Both the position numbers and the translations under genes were made by a program. Of a stretch of 48,444 nt of DNA, positions 1 through 9,211 are shown piece after piece. The stretch is taken from contig CAMJNC010000003.1 of the NCBI GenBank assembly GCA_946407195.1, positions 1 to 48,444 on the forward strand. The letters are read 5' to 3'. A model generated the notes under the pieces. The model was not told the DNA's origin. It saw only the letters and a list, made by a program, of their open reading frames with translations, and did no database searches. Numbering within the stretch: the stretch's first letter is position 1; every line of letters begins with the position of its first letter. The stretch is from an uncultured Treponema sp. (lineage in GTDB: Bacteria; Spirochaetota; Spirochaetia; Treponematales; Treponemataceae).

Positions 1-248
1 CAAGAAATTCAGTTTACGAATACGAGAATCTCGAAGGCTTTATGCAGGAAGCTTCTTTGTATGATGATGTTGTAGAATGGGCAAGCCGTAATTCTGCCTG
101 GAAGAGCTTTAATATTCTTGCTTCTTATTCTACTGAATCTGGCTATACAAACTTTTCACAGGCTCTGCTTAGAGTAATTGCCAGATACACACCTGAAGTT
201 TACTGGCAGAGAGATGCTGTACTTCAACTGGAAAATATGACTTATTAG
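1..248 (+). CDS. C-terminal end of an unrecognised protein (5' partial)
   Basis: The reading frame is open from base 3 of the window to a TAG stop at 246-248, so this is the last 81 or so codons of a gene that begins upstream. An internal ATG at 42 has no Shine-Dalgarno sequence and is probably not the start. The visible part is soluble and rich in Tyr, Trp, Glu and Ser, with a helical look (a stretch reading LYDDVVEWASRNSAW) and no membrane segment or signal peptide. I do not recognise a family and give no function. It ends 4 bp from the stop of the convergent Omp85-like gene, with no terminator hairpin between them. Confidence 0.6.
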   Translation, partial: RNSVYEYENLEGFMQEASLYDDVVEWASRNSAWKSFNILASYSTESGYTNFSQALLRVIARYTPEVYWQRDAVLQLENMTY

Positions 249-252
249 GAAG

Positions 253-1806
253 TTAGTAGTGGAGTCCTAACCCAATACTGATTTCCTTGTTATGCAATAA
301 ACCTTTTATAGCGTTATTTTCTGCAATTGCACCCTTAAGATCAAATCCAATACTTCCGCGAATTGTAAAGCTTGACCATTTTTTAGGATATACAAGTACT
401 TCCATACCGGCACATAATGCTGAATCTGTTTTTAATGGTAATGCTCTGTTTTTGAAAATTGCAATATCCATAAAAGGGGAGAATTGCATATCAAAGTTAA
501 TTATATCATGCTTAAAATGAGTGTTGATAATATTAACAGGGAAGTCAAAGTTCATAACAATTGCAGTAGAGGTTGTATCTGAATCAAGGTTTCCAAAAAA
601 TGAATCGTCTGGTATACCACGTAATCTGCTTCCAATTTTTTCACCATAACCTGAATAATCGTGATCATAATACTGTCCAGGTATATCAAAATATGTAAAT
701 ACATAAATATCAGTTGCAATACCAACCTGGTCTAAATAATCACGGTCTTCCAGCTTAATAGAAGTAAAGCCTTGTGCTTCAAAGGAAATAGAAGGACTCC
801 AGTCTTTTCGCTGGAAATTATATGTATATGAATTACTTAAAGAAAGTGAATAACCTTTACGGAAATTATTATGCCAGTTAATTTTTGAATTTGAAAGTGA
901 ATGACTTAAAGTGATTGTTGGACTGGTAAGGTCTTTGTTTTCAATATTTATTCCATCCTTATCCCAGATATAATTAAAATCCACTGAAGGAGTATAGGTA
1001 AGATAAGAAAAGTTTTTAAATTCATATAACTTTAATGGAGTTGAGAATTTAACTTCTTCCTTGAAATATCTTGCTTCATCATATTTATCATATTCAAAAT
1101 TATTAATGTAATACTGATAGCCTTCAAGAACTAAAGATATGTGATCAAATGGAAGTACAAATTTTACACCTGTCTTTAAATCCCATTCAGGATATTTATG
1201 ACTTGAATTATAATTAATAGAATAATCATTAATCCAGGTTATATCAAATGGACCTGCAGAGAAGGGATAGTCATAGGAAATACTAAATCCAGGTTTGAAA
1301 ATTAAGTCACTATCTTCTTTTTTCATTTCCAAATTCAACTCAGCAGAAAGCGGATTCATTGTTCCAAGAAAGTTTGAATCCTTTGCCTTAAGTTTTAAAA
1401 TAATCTCTGTCTCTTCTTTATCTGTTTTGAATTTTGGATATGGAACCAATAGAAAATGATTAGAATCTACAACAGAAATATTTAATTTTACTTTTGTTAA
1501 AGGTCTTGAAGGTGTTTCTGTAGTTTGAGTTTCTTCAATGACTTCATAATCAACATTGATTTCTTCGAATAAACGGGAATTTGTTAGTTCCTGCTTGTAA
1601 TTTGAAATATAGGAATTAAATTCCGCTTTTGTAAAAATTGTTTTTTTATCAATAGGATAATTAAGCAATATTGCATAAGGCTTTGTTGTTGCAAGTTTAA
1701 ATTTTCCAGATGTGTTGATTTCGTAATCGTCTATTTTATAGTTTTGTGCATTTGCACAGAAGAATAACACAAAGAAAGCAGAGAATAAAACTAGAACTTT
1801 TTTCAT
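253..1806 (-). CDS. Omp85/BamA-like outer-membrane beta-barrel protein
   Basis: A 517-residue secreted protein. Residues 1-20 form a signal peptide ending at a CANA-Q type cleavage site. Residues ~25-115 look like a single POTRA-type module, with a charged helix followed by a strand ending in LTKVKLNISVV. The rest is alternating beta-strand sequence typical of a 16-strand barrel, ending in an aromatic terminal strand (GLGLHY). The LRG within GSRLRGIPDD near residue 405 resembles the (V/I)RG(F/Y) lid-loop motif of Omp85 proteins. BamA has five POTRAs and TamA three; one is short, so this is unlikely to be the main BamA. Its ATG follows the stop of the WbaP-type gene directly, so the two are co-transcribed, which suggests a role in surface glycan export or barrel assembly. 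The family call is from motif and architecture only. Confidence 0.6.
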   Translation of the reverse strand: MKKVLVLFSAFFVLFFCANAQNYKIDDYEINTSGKFKLATTKPYAILLNYPIDKKTIFTKAEFNSYISNYKQELTNSRLFEEINVDYEVIEETQTTETPSRPLTKVKLNISVVDSNHFLLVPYPKFKTDKEETEIILKLKAKDSNFLGTMNPLSAELNLEMKKEDSDLIFKPGFSISYDYPFSAGPFDITWINDYSINYNSSHKYPEWDLKTGVKFVLPFDHISLVLEGYQYYINNFEYDKYDEARYFKEEVKFSTPLKLYEFKNFSYLTYTPSVDFNYIWDKDGINIENKDLTSPTITLSHSLSNSKINWHNNFRKGYSLSLSNSYTYNFQRKDWSPSISFEAQGFTSIKLEDRDYLDQVGIATDIYVFTYFDIPGQYYDHDYSGYGEKIGSRLRGIPDDSFFGNLDSDTTSTAIVMNFDFPVNIINTHFKHDIINFDMQFSPFMDIAIFKNRALPLKTDSALCAGMEVLVYPKKWSSFTIRGSIGFDLKGAIAENNAIKGLLHNKEISIGLGLHY

Positions 1807-3258
1807 TTAGTATGCACCTTTTCCTTTAAGAACAACCCAGACAGTTTTTATAAGAATCCAGATATCGAGCCAGATAGACCAGTTCTGAATATAGTAGGTG
1901 TCGAAGGAGATTCGCTCTTCGTAACCTGTATCAGAACGTCCGGAAACCTGCCACATACCGGTAAGTCCTGGAGAAACAGAAAGAACATAGTCTTTATATT
2001 CCCCATATTTTACAAGCTCCGGTTCTGTAACAGGTCTTGGTCCAACAAGACTCATTTGTCCAATAAAGATATTTATAAGCTGTGGGAGTTCATCTAAGCT
2101 GGTTTTACGAAGGAATTTGCCGAATTTTGTTACACGAGGGTCATCAAGGAACTTTCTGTCCTTTTCCCATTCGGCACGGCGTACAGGATCTGTTGCGAGA
2201 ATGTGTTCAAGTATTTCCTGAGAGTTAATACACATTGAACGGAATTTCCAGCATTTAATTTCTTTACCGTTTTTACCAACACGTTTATGACCATAGAATA
2301 CAGGTCCCTTAGAAGTAATCTTAGTAAGGAACCCGAGGATAATCATGATTGGAAATACAATAGGGAAGGCAAGAATAATAGCAATAATATCAATACATCT
2401 TTTAATAAAGAGGTTTCGTTTAAAGGTGAGGTTATGGATTGAAGAAAATCCGATAATACCACCAATGTCTTTAAGCTGCTGTGTATTTGTAAAGAAAGTC
2501 TGATTTTTTGAAACAGTAGTTGTATATCTGTAAGAGGACATAACATAAGACATATCTCCTCTGTAGTCACAGATAATTGCCTGTTTAATATTATGTGCTT
2601 TTATCTGCTGATGAATATCATCTGAAGGAGGATATACCGGGATTCCATTATAATCAGAAGTTTCTTTTGCACTTGAATCAATAATCAGGGCAGGATGATA
2701 TCCCAGATATTTAAGCTTAAATAATTTATCAATAATAAACTGGCCACTTGTTTTATCTGTATAAATTACAACAGGAACTCCCCACCATTTGAACTTACAG
2801 AAATAATGCTTTGCTACCTCACGTATTGCAGGAAGTGCAACTGTACAGATAGGAAGAGCGATTGTAAATGCAAGCGAAATTGCTCGACCAGAACTGTCTT
2901 CGATAATGTGTTCAAGGAAGGTATATTCATTAATGTTTGCAAGGTAAACAGTAAGAATAATTGCAAGAAAACTGAAGAAGGTACAGCCAAAATAATGCTT
3001 GATATCTTCAGTAGGAGAATTCATTATTCCAGGATAAAGACCATTTGCTGAAAAAAGAATAAGAATAAAAGGTATATAAACTGAATAATTAATGAAGGAT
3101 TTAAAGTTGATATTAGAAGTATCAAATAGATTTACAATAAAGAAACCTGCTCCTATACATAAAAACAGTACAAGTGCATCCACTAAGAAAAGTGAAAAAC
3201 CTGAAGCAAACGAACTGGTGTGTGGATAATGCTTTTTGAAATATTCATTAATATTCAT
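1807..3258 (-). CDS. WbaP-type undecaprenyl-phosphate sugar-1-phosphate transferase
   Basis: Initiating enzyme for a lipid-linked polysaccharide: it moves a hexose-1-phosphate from a UDP-sugar to undecaprenyl phosphate at the inner membrane. Start chosen at the ATG at 3258 (MNINEYFKKHYP, 483 residues). A longer frame exists but runs back into the upstream glycosyltransferase. Four N-terminal membrane helices, a central Rossmann-like region and a C-terminal catalytic domain give the large WbaP/WcaJ layout. Catalytic signatures are visible: KRCIDI at the re-entrant helix, GPVFYGHKRVGKNGKEI, WKFRSM, KTSLDELPQL and LVGPRP, then SPGLTGMWQVSGRS. The sugar cannot be told from sequence; galactose or glucose are usual. 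A promoter lies inside the 3' end of the preceding glycosyltransferase gene. The Omp85-like gene follows with no gap. Confidence 0.88.
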   Translation of the reverse strand: MNINEYFKKHYPHTSSFASGFSLFLVDALVLFLCIGAGFFIVNLFDTSNINFKSFINYSVYIPFILILFSANGLYPGIMNSPTEDIKHYFGCTFFSFLAIILTVYLANINEYTFLEHIIEDSSGRAISLAFTIALPICTVALPAIREVAKHYFCKFKWWGVPVVIYTDKTSGQFIIDKLFKLKYLGYHPALIIDSSAKETSDYNGIPVYPPSDDIHQQIKAHNIKQAIICDYRGDMSYVMSSYRYTTTVSKNQTFFTNTQQLKDIGGIIGFSSIHNLTFKRNLFIKRCIDIIAIILAFPIVFPIMIILGFLTKITSKGPVFYGHKRVGKNGKEIKCWKFRSMCINSQEILEHILATDPVRRAEWEKDRKFLDDPRVTKFGKFLRKTSLDELPQLINIFIGQMSLVGPRPVTEPELVKYGEYKDYVLSVSPGLTGMWQVSGRSDTGYEERISFDTYYIQNWSIWLDIWILIKTVWVVLKGKGAY

Positions 3259-3267
3259 AATTAATCT

Positions 3268-3295
3268 ATTATAACATAGATTTTTTTTCTTGTAA
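3268..3295 (-). promoter_or_regulatory. Promoter for the WbaP-type gene, near-leaderless
   Basis: On the minus strand TTACAA (3295-3290) is followed by a 16-bp spacer holding eight consecutive A residues and then TATAAT (3273-3268). The -10 box overlaps the TAA stop of the upstream glycosyltransferase. Transcription would begin about 3261, two or three bases from the ATG at 3258, so the mRNA would have almost no leader. Confidence 0.5.
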
Positions 3296-4366
3296 AATAG
3301 AGTTAATTCCCTTAATGAATTCTTCTTCTGAGAACTGCTGAACATGGTCTTTATAAGGCTTTCTGTTGCTGAAAGCAGCCTCATTCTGTTCAAAATCATC
3401 TATACATTTAATAAGTGAATCTACAGTCTGTTCTTCAAAGAAAAGGCCTGTAACATTTTCCTTAACAGAGTCTAAAGCTCCACCTTTTTTATAGGCAAGA
3501 ACAGGACAGCCGGCAGCATTTGCTTCTACAGGAATGATTCCAAAGTCTTCAATTCCAGGGAATAAGAGAGCCTTTGCCTTTGAAAGATAGTCTGCAATTG
3601 CTTCGTCGCTAACACGACCGGTAAAGGTTACCAGGCCGGATTTTGTATATTCAGCAGCTTTTTTAGATTTACCGTCTCCAATTACAACAATTTTTCGGCC
3701 GGATTTTATACAGGCTTCAATTGCAATATCTGCTCGTTTATAGCCGACAAGCTGACCAAAGAAGATATAAAAATCCTGAGGATTTCTAGGATTATCAAGG
3801 TATTTTTCAATTGCACATGGCGGATAAATGATTTTTGCATCTCTCTGGTAATATCTTTTAATACGTGCTGCAACATAGTGTGAGTTTGCAACAAAGCAGT
3901 CTACGAGATTGCTCGAAGTAACATCCCAAAGGCGAAGAGATGGAATCATCTTTTTCATAAAAAAGCGCACTACAGGATTAGATTTACTGAAATATTCATG
4001 ATACATATCCCATAAATAACGCATTGGGGTATGGCAGTAGCAAATATGGAAAGCATCTGGTGCAGGGCATACTCCCTTTGCAGGTCCTGATTCGCTGGAA
4101 ATTATTAAATCGTAACCGGTAAGATCCAGATCCATAAGGGCTTTAGGCATAAATGGCATATACTTCTGGTAAAGCTTTTTTGCAAACGGATATTTATTTA
4201 CTTTTGTTGTATATACTTTGTGGCTTTTTATGATGTCTGAAACTGCATCTGGATTATAAACATTCGTGTAAATATCAGCCTGCGGGAACATTTTACAAAG
4301 AGATTCAAGAACCTTTTCACCGCCGCGCATTGTAACGAGCCAGTAATGTACTAAAGCAACTTTCAT
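3269..4366 (-). CDS. GT4-family glycosyltransferase
   Basis: A 365-residue retaining glycosyltransferase with a GT-B fold, acting in the cytoplasm on a lipid-linked glycan. The N-terminus (MKVALVHYWLVTMRGGEKVLE) is the acceptor-domain start typical of the WbaZ/MtfB-like mannosyltransferase group, and HICYCHTPMRYLWDMY is another hallmark of that group. The C-terminal half has the donor-domain pattern YIFFGQLVGYKRADIAIEA, then LLFPGIEDFGIIPVEANAAG, the GT4 E-x7-E-type motif. No signal peptide or membrane helix. The ATG is 2 bp after the stop of the preceding GT4 gene, and the Shine-Dalgarno AGGAG lies within that gene's last codons, so the two are translationally coupled. Donor and acceptor are unknown. 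Confidence 0.85.
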   Translation of the reverse strand: MKVALVHYWLVTMRGGEKVLESLCKMFPQADIYTNVYNPDAVSDIIKSHKVYTTKVNKYPFAKKLYQKYMPFMPKALMDLDLTGYDLIISSESGPAKGVCPAPDAFHICYCHTPMRYLWDMYHEYFSKSNPVVRFFMKKMIPSLRLWDVTSSNLVDCFVANSHYVAARIKRYYQRDAKIIYPPCAIEKYLDNPRNPQDFYIFFGQLVGYKRADIAIEACIKSGRKIVVIGDGKSKKAAEYTKSGLVTFTGRVSDEAIADYLSKAKALLFPGIEDFGIIPVEANAAGCPVLAYKKGGALDSVKENVTGLFFEEQTVDSLIKCIDDFEQNEAAFSNRKPYKDHVQQFSEEEFIKGINSILQEKKSML

Positions 4367-4368
4367 TT

Positions 4369-5418
4369 TTAACTCCTAAGGCTATTTATGATGATTTCTG
4401 ATGTATTTTTAAAGGAATACTTTTCTGGAATATTATGTGGGGATGGCAGATTAAAAGCCTGCATAATCTTTTCTGCAAGATCTTTACTGTCTGCAGTTTT
4501 GAAAAAAGTAACCGGGAAGTCATTGTATATTTCCTTGAAAACCGGAATATCTGAAATTACAACATTTGTTCCCAGGGAAAGTGCTTCCATTGGCGGCATA
4601 CCAAAACCTTCGTATAAAGAAGGCTGTACAAGAAGTCTTGCTTTATGATAGTAATTCTGCAAATCTGAATCAGAAATTCTTCCGGTAAATTGAATATCAG
4701 CTTCATTTGCAGTAGAAAGACGTTTTGCAATTTCTGTATCTCCGGAACGGAAATTATCTGCGTTACCTACAATTACAAGCTTGCAGTTTAAGCCCTGATT
4801 TTTGCAGATTTCGAAGGCCTCCAGAAGGTAAGAAAGTCCTTTATGCTTTTTGATGTTGCCTACATAAATAATTGAGTTATCTTTCTGTGCTTCGTCCTGG
4901 GAATCAGCTGAAAAATGTCCTGGAACGGCATTGTATGTAACAATGAGAGGCTTGTTTTTAAGCTTAAGCTTTTCTTTTATTCTCTGTGCAGAAAATTCTG
5001 AAACTGTAAAAATAGCTTTTGAATGATTTATTGCCCTTTGATAAAAGAATTTGCGGATTAAAGTACCTGCTTTGGAAGAAAGGTCTGCAATATCGAGAAA
5101 AACAATGTCATGAATTGTAGTATAAATTGGAATCTTGATTCCGCCTGGAATGTTGCAATATGGACTGTAAAAAATGTCGCAGGAATTAATGAATTTTTTT
5201 AGAGCTGCTGGAAAGCAGAACATTTCTTTAAGGGAAAAGGTTTTTATATCTGTTTCGATTATTTGTGTATTGGAAACAGTGTCTGGCAGGCTTTCTTTTT
5301 GTTTTTTAAAAATGAGTAAAGTGCAGTCAAAGGCTTTTGTAAAATAGGGAAGTAAGGATTCGAGATAGGTTCCAATACCTCCGCTGTTCAGCATGCGGCA
5401 ATCTATAAAAACTTTCAT
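4369..5418 (-). CDS. GT4-family glycosyltransferase
   Basis: A 349-residue GT-B glycosyltransferase, first gene of the minus-strand glycan unit. It opens MKVFIDCRMLNSGGIGTYLES, with the Gly-rich GIGTY loop of GT4 acceptor domains. It continues with IFYSPYCNIPG, TIHDIVFLD and FTVSEFSAQRIKE, then the donor-side signatures YVGNIKKHKGLSYLLEA, QFTGRISDSDLQNYYHKA and LVQPSLYEGFGMPPMEALS, which contains the EGFGMPPMEA glutamate pair. This layout is common in rhamnosyl- and mannosyltransferases of O-antigen loci. The actual sugar cannot be assigned. The ATG at 5418 lies 7 bp after a well-formed -10 box and has no Shine-Dalgarno site, so translation is probably leaderless. Confidence 0.85.
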   Translation of the reverse strand: MKVFIDCRMLNSGGIGTYLESLLPYFTKAFDCTLLIFKKQKESLPDTVSNTQIIETDIKTFSLKEMFCFPAALKKFINSCDIFYSPYCNIPGGIKIPIYTTIHDIVFLDIADLSSKAGTLIRKFFYQRAINHSKAIFTVSEFSAQRIKEKLKLKNKPLIVTYNAVPGHFSADSQDEAQKDNSIIYVGNIKKHKGLSYLLEAFEICKNQGLNCKLVIVGNADNFRSGDTEIAKRLSTANEADIQFTGRISDSDLQNYYHKARLLVQPSLYEGFGMPPMEALSLGTNVVISDIPVFKEIYNDFPVTFFKTADSKDLAEKIMQAFNLPSPHNIPEKYSFKNTSEIIINSLRS

Positions 5419-5425
5419 TATATAA

Positions 5426-5454
5426 AGTATAAAACTTAATCGGCTTTATAACAA
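5426..5454 (-). promoter_or_regulatory. Promoter of the GT4/WbaP unit (leaderless type)
   Basis: Minus strand: TTGTTA (5454-5449), a 17-bp spacer and TATACT (5431-5426), then 7 bases to the ATG at 5418. It is back-to-back with the plus-strand promoter at 5458-5486; the two -35 boxes are only 3 bp apart. Confidence 0.55.
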
Positions 5455-5457
5455 CTA

Positions 5458-5486
5458 TTGTTTTAAGGTTAAAAAAGTGTTATTTT
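5458..5486 (+). promoter_or_regulatory. Promoter of the Wzi-like pair (leaderless type)
   Basis: TTGTTT (5458-5463), a 17-bp spacer and TATTTT (5481-5486), then 7 bases to the ATG at 5494. No Shine-Dalgarno sequence lies before the ATG, consistent with transcription starting at or next to the start codon. Confidence 0.5.
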
Positions 5487-5493
5487 CTATATT

Positions 5494-7164
5494 ATGAAGA
5501 AAAATTTATTTATTATAGTTTTTTCGCTTCTTGCATTTAATATGTTTGCAAAATCAGGAAACAGTACTCAAATAATTAAATCTGGTCACTGGGTATATGA
5601 CGATTTAGAAGCCTTAAGTATGGAATGCAAGACAGAATTTTTCTTTGACACTCAGCCAATGACTATAGGCGAAATGCTTTTTTACCTGAACAGAATTCCT
5701 TACGAGCAGCTTTCTGCTAATGGTCAAAAAACTTATGAAAAGGTAAAAGCATTTCTTACGAAAAACGAAGATTTTTTCCCTGACCAGGAGCTCAGACTTT
5801 TTGGAAATCTTAAGGTGAATCCTGAGGTTTATTATAAGTCTAATTCAGATATTGCCTGGAGCTTTGATTATTACCTAAAAGATTTTTTTATTACAATGCC
5901 AGTAATTTTCGGGTTCTCAGATTATGTAACAATTGAACCTGATTTTATGATTGGAAAAAATCAGCCTTCTATACAAGATCCTCATAACTTTACTAACCTT
6001 GTATATAAAGGTGAACACTTTGAATTCCATTTTCCACGTTTTGCGTATGGTTGTGCCGGCCATGCCTTTGATAAATGGGGTGTAAACTTTTATGCTGCTA
6101 AAGAGGGCCTGCAGATTTATAATACACAGCTTGGAAGTATTCTTTACAACAGAACTTTTGAAACTGATTTTTACTGTTCTTTAAACCTTTACACAGAATG
6201 GCTTAAATATTCCATGCACGTAGCAGAAGTAGATAATCAGAAATTCCTTTATTTACATCAGCTGAATATGAGACCTTTTAAATGGCTTAAGGTTGGAGTG
6301 CTTGAAGGCTCCCTTTTAAATGCGCCGTTTGAAATCAGATATTTGAATCCGTTTATGCTTATGCATCAGTTTGGTTCCTGGGAACAATATGAACATCTGC
6401 TTTCTTCAACTGAATGGGAGTACTATGGTGAAGGCCGTTTTTGTGCATATTTTGGAATTATGTTTGAGCTTCTTCCGTTCCAGAATTTTAAGATTTACGG
6501 AATGTATGCACAAAATGAAATACTTGACCTTGGTGGCTCCAGAGATGATAAAGCTCTTTCGGTTCCAGACAGCTTAGGCGGACAGCTGGGAATTCAGTAT
6601 AATATTAACTTAGAGGATAAGGGGATAATAAGGACTTATCTTGAAGGGATTTATACCTCGCCGTATTTATATGTAAAACAAAGCCCGGAATGGTCTTTGT
6701 TCCGTTCGAGAGAAAACATGCAGACCAGCGGCAACACTAATACCTGGATTGGATCTCCGTTTGGTCCGGACTGTTTTGCGGTAACTTTGAAGGCGGAATA
6801 CGACAGTCAGGAAAAGTGGAAGGCCGGCGTGGCGTATACGTTCTCGGTGCATGGAGAGAACTCGGCTGAGAGTATGTTCTCGCAATATGACGACAGTATG
6901 GGCATTTACAAATATTATCCGTACACAAAATATAAACTGTCAGAAAATGATGAAGATAGGGAAAAGGCAAGAGACGAAGGCCGCAATATGTGGATGACTG
7001 GAATCTGTCTTTATAAGCATCAGATTAAACTCAGCGGCTCTTATAATTTCTTAGAAAACCTTTGTGTATATGCACAGGGAGTTTATACAATTCAGCTTTA
7101 TAACAGCAGCATAAGTAATGGAATTGAACTGGCTTGTGGTGTAGAATATAAATTGTTTAATTAA
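5494..7164 (+). CDS. Wzi-like capsule-assembly outer-membrane protein
   Basis: A 556-residue secreted protein. Residues 1-19 form a signal peptide (MKKNLFIIVFSLLAFNMFA-K). Residues ~28-95 are a short helical periplasmic segment (SGHWVYDDLEAL ... LNRIPYEQLS). The remainder is alternating amphipathic strands rich in Tyr, Phe and Trp, ending in an aromatic strand (GVEYKLFN). This matches the Wzi capsule-assembly family, in which a barrel with a helical plug binds exported polysaccharide at the outer membrane. It is co-directional with, and 21 bp from, a second protein of the same general design. The family call rests on architecture and locus context, not on a diagnostic active-site motif; another outer-membrane barrel family is possible. 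Confidence 0.6.
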   Translation: MKKNLFIIVFSLLAFNMFAKSGNSTQIIKSGHWVYDDLEALSMECKTEFFFDTQPMTIGEMLFYLNRIPYEQLSANGQKTYEKVKAFLTKNEDFFPDQELRLFGNLKVNPEVYYKSNSDIAWSFDYYLKDFFITMPVIFGFSDYVTIEPDFMIGKNQPSIQDPHNFTNLVYKGEHFEFHFPRFAYGCAGHAFDKWGVNFYAAKEGLQIYNTQLGSILYNRTFETDFYCSLNLYTEWLKYSMHVAEVDNQKFLYLHQLNMRPFKWLKVGVLEGSLLNAPFEIRYLNPFMLMHQFGSWEQYEHLLSSTEWEYYGEGRFCAYFGIMFELLPFQNFKIYGMYAQNEILDLGGSRDDKALSVPDSLGGQLGIQYNINLEDKGIIRTYLEGIYTSPYLYVKQSPEWSLFRSRENMQTSGNTNTWIGSPFGPDCFAVTLKAEYDSQEKWKAGVAYTFSVHGENSAESMFSQYDDSMGIYKYYPYTKYKLSENDEDREKARDEGRNMWMTGICLYKHQIKLSGSYNFLENLCVYAQGVYTIQLYNSSISNGIELACGVEYKLFN

Positions 7165-7185
7165 AAAGGCATAAAGAGGAATAAT

Positions 7186-9153
7186 ATGAAAAAAACTTTA
7201 TTACTGATTTCTGGACTGATTTTTTTCAGTTTTGTTGTTTCTGCGCAGATGAATGTTTCGGTTTCTCTGAATGATGAAATATATGAATTTCTTGATGTTG
7301 CAAATAAAAAAGGCTTATGCTCTCCATTAAACAGTTATAAGCCATATACACGCTCTCAAATTCTTCAAAGTCTTAGAGAAATATATGACAATTCAGAAAA
7401 AATGACTGAAAATGAAATTGAAATGGTTGAACAATATCTTGCCGAATATGAGCCTAACGAAGAAGAAAAGAAAAACACCTTTTATAAGGCAAGCTTTAAA
7501 AATCATAATGAAAACTTCCCGATTTCCTTTAATTATAAGAGTGAATTAGAATTTGTTTATTCTGGCGGCCTTTATACAGACTCAGATTATAACAGTTTTG
7601 GTATGGATAATATGTACATCATTAATTTTGATGGTGACATTGGTAAAGGTCTTTCTTACCGTCTTAAGGGTGTACTGGATTTTTCATGGATGCCGTTGAT
7701 GGAAATAGGAGATTACTTGATTGGATATCCATGGTTTGAAGATGGGCTTGATGATTTTGCTGATGGAAAGTTTGCAGAAGACAGCGTAGAATATGCAAAA
7801 ATAAAAAATACACAGAGAAGAATCCGCAGATATCTGAATAATTCATATCTGCCTTATTCATACAAAAAGCCCTGGAGCGGACAGTTCTATTTTTCAAAGA
7901 ACATGAATGCATCTGGTCTTGAAGGCTGGGCAACAAGCTTTGGACTTGGCTTTTCTATCGATGGTGAAATCAGAGGCTCTATTCTTGATAATCATATTAT
8001 TCTTGGTGCAGGCCGTTTTGACCGCGAGGTTGCCGCAATGGATACAGGAAGTTCTCTTGTATTAAATGCTCAGGCTTATCCGTTTATGGCGGTTGATGCT
8101 CAATTTAAGTTATTTAATTTTTTGAAATTCTACAGTCTCACCGGTATTCTTGAATATCCTAATCAGGATTATATAAACAATGATGAATTGAAGCTGCTTG
8201 GATGTCCAGACGGAGTTGATGATTCATATTTCTATCAAAATGCCTTTTCTTTGAACATGATAGAGCTTGATTTTAAGAGACTCCATTTTGATTTTGGTTC
8301 TTCTGTAGTATGGCCAAAGCGTTTTGATATTGGGTATATGTTCCCGCTTGCAAACTATGTTGAATATCAGAATCATATTGGAGACTGCGACAACCTTGCC
8401 TTATTTGGAGATGTTAAATTTTCAATTGAAGGCATTGGTTCTATCTGGGCTTCTTTCTATCTTGATGAAATCAACGGCTTAAATAATAATCCGTTTAAGC
8501 ATACACGCGCAATGTTTGCATATCAGGGTGGTGTAAAATATGTATTACCAAAGCTGCCGTTTGCTACAATCAGCTTCCGTTATACAAAAATTGAACCATA
8601 TTGTTATACACACCATTCTATAAATTATGCACCATGGTATGATCATTATATCTGCGAGAATTATTCAAATAACGGAGAATCTCTTGGTTACTATCTGCCT
8701 CCTAACTCAGATGAATTCCTGCTTCAGTTTAAAATTCAGCCGAAGAAAGGAATTACAGCAGGAGCTTCATATCAGCTGATTCGTCATGGAGCAGATTACG
8801 GTAGCCAGCAGGTACCGGGAAGTAATATTTATTCAGAGTTAAGTAATCAGAATCGTGATGAACTTGAAAAATACTTCTTGCACGATGGAGCTTATAACTG
8901 GATTCATATTGTAAGTGCAGGAAGTAAGTTTGCATTAAATACAAAAATTCCTGTTTCCTTCTATGGAAATCTTGGACTTATGTTCAGCTACTTTACTGTA
9001 ATTGATTCAGAAAACTATGACCGTGATGTAAATGGAAATAACGGCAACTGTAAGGATGCAGATTTTTCAACACCATTTGATATTGCAAATACAGAAGAGT
9101 ATCCGAATATTTTTGGAGCTGTACTTACACTTGGAGTCAGTATAAACTTCTGA
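7186..9153 (+). CDS. Wzi-like outer-membrane beta-barrel protein
   Basis: A 655-residue secreted protein with a clear signal peptide (cleavage near VVSAQ, residue 20). An N-terminal SLH-like helical segment follows (YEFLDVANKKGLCSPLNSYKPYTRSQI), a start often seen in large spirochaetal Wzi-type proteins. The remaining ~560 residues are beta-barrel in character, with many Tyr/Phe-ended strands, and the last residues (VLTLGVSINF) end in Phe, as expected for a Bam substrate. AGAGGAA lies 8 bp before the ATG. It probably shares the promoter at 5458-5486 with the upstream barrel gene. A role in surface polysaccharide display is inferred from the neighbours. Confidence 0.6.
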   Translation: MKKTLLLISGLIFFSFVVSAQMNVSVSLNDEIYEFLDVANKKGLCSPLNSYKPYTRSQILQSLREIYDNSEKMTENEIEMVEQYLAEYEPNEEEKKNTFYKASFKNHNENFPISFNYKSELEFVYSGGLYTDSDYNSFGMDNMYIINFDGDIGKGLSYRLKGVLDFSWMPLMEIGDYLIGYPWFEDGLDDFADGKFAEDSVEYAKIKNTQRRIRRYLNNSYLPYSYKKPWSGQFYFSKNMNASGLEGWATSFGLGFSIDGEIRGSILDNHIILGAGRFDREVAAMDTGSSLVLNAQAYPFMAVDAQFKLFNFLKFYSLTGILEYPNQDYINNDELKLLGCPDGVDDSYFYQNAFSLNMIELDFKRLHFDFGSSVVWPKRFDIGYMFPLANYVEYQNHIGDCDNLALFGDVKFSIEGIGSIWASFYLDEINGLNNNPFKHTRAMFAYQGGVKYVLPKLPFATISFRYTKIEPYCYTHHSINYAPWYDHYICENYSNNGESLGYYLPPNSDEFLLQFKIQPKKGITAGASYQLIRHGADYGSQQVPGSNIYSELSNQNRDELEKYFLHDGAYNWIHIVSAGSKFALNTKIPVSFYGNLGLMFSYFTVIDSENYDRDVNGNNGNCKDADFSTPFDIANTEEYPNIFGAVLTLGVSINF

Positions 9154-9170
9154 TAATTATCTGGTTTCTC

Positions 9171-9208
9171 TTGTTCAAAATTAGTTAAATATGATATAAT
9201 TTTGAACA
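9171..9208 (+). promoter_or_regulatory. Promoter with embedded perfect 12-bp inverted repeat (putative operator)
   Basis: TTGTTC (9171-9176), an 18-bp spacer and TATAAT (9195-9200) form the promoter. TGTTCAAAATTA (9172-9183) and its exact reverse complement TAATTTTGAACA (9197-9208) flank a 13-bp spacer, so the left arm covers the -35 box and the right arm covers most of the -10 box. The GTG start of the HTH-nucleotidyltransferase is at 9212, leaving a leader of about five bases. The layout fits a dimeric repressor binding both arms, most simply the HTH domain of the gene it precedes. Confidence 0.65.
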
Positions 9209-9211
9209 TCT

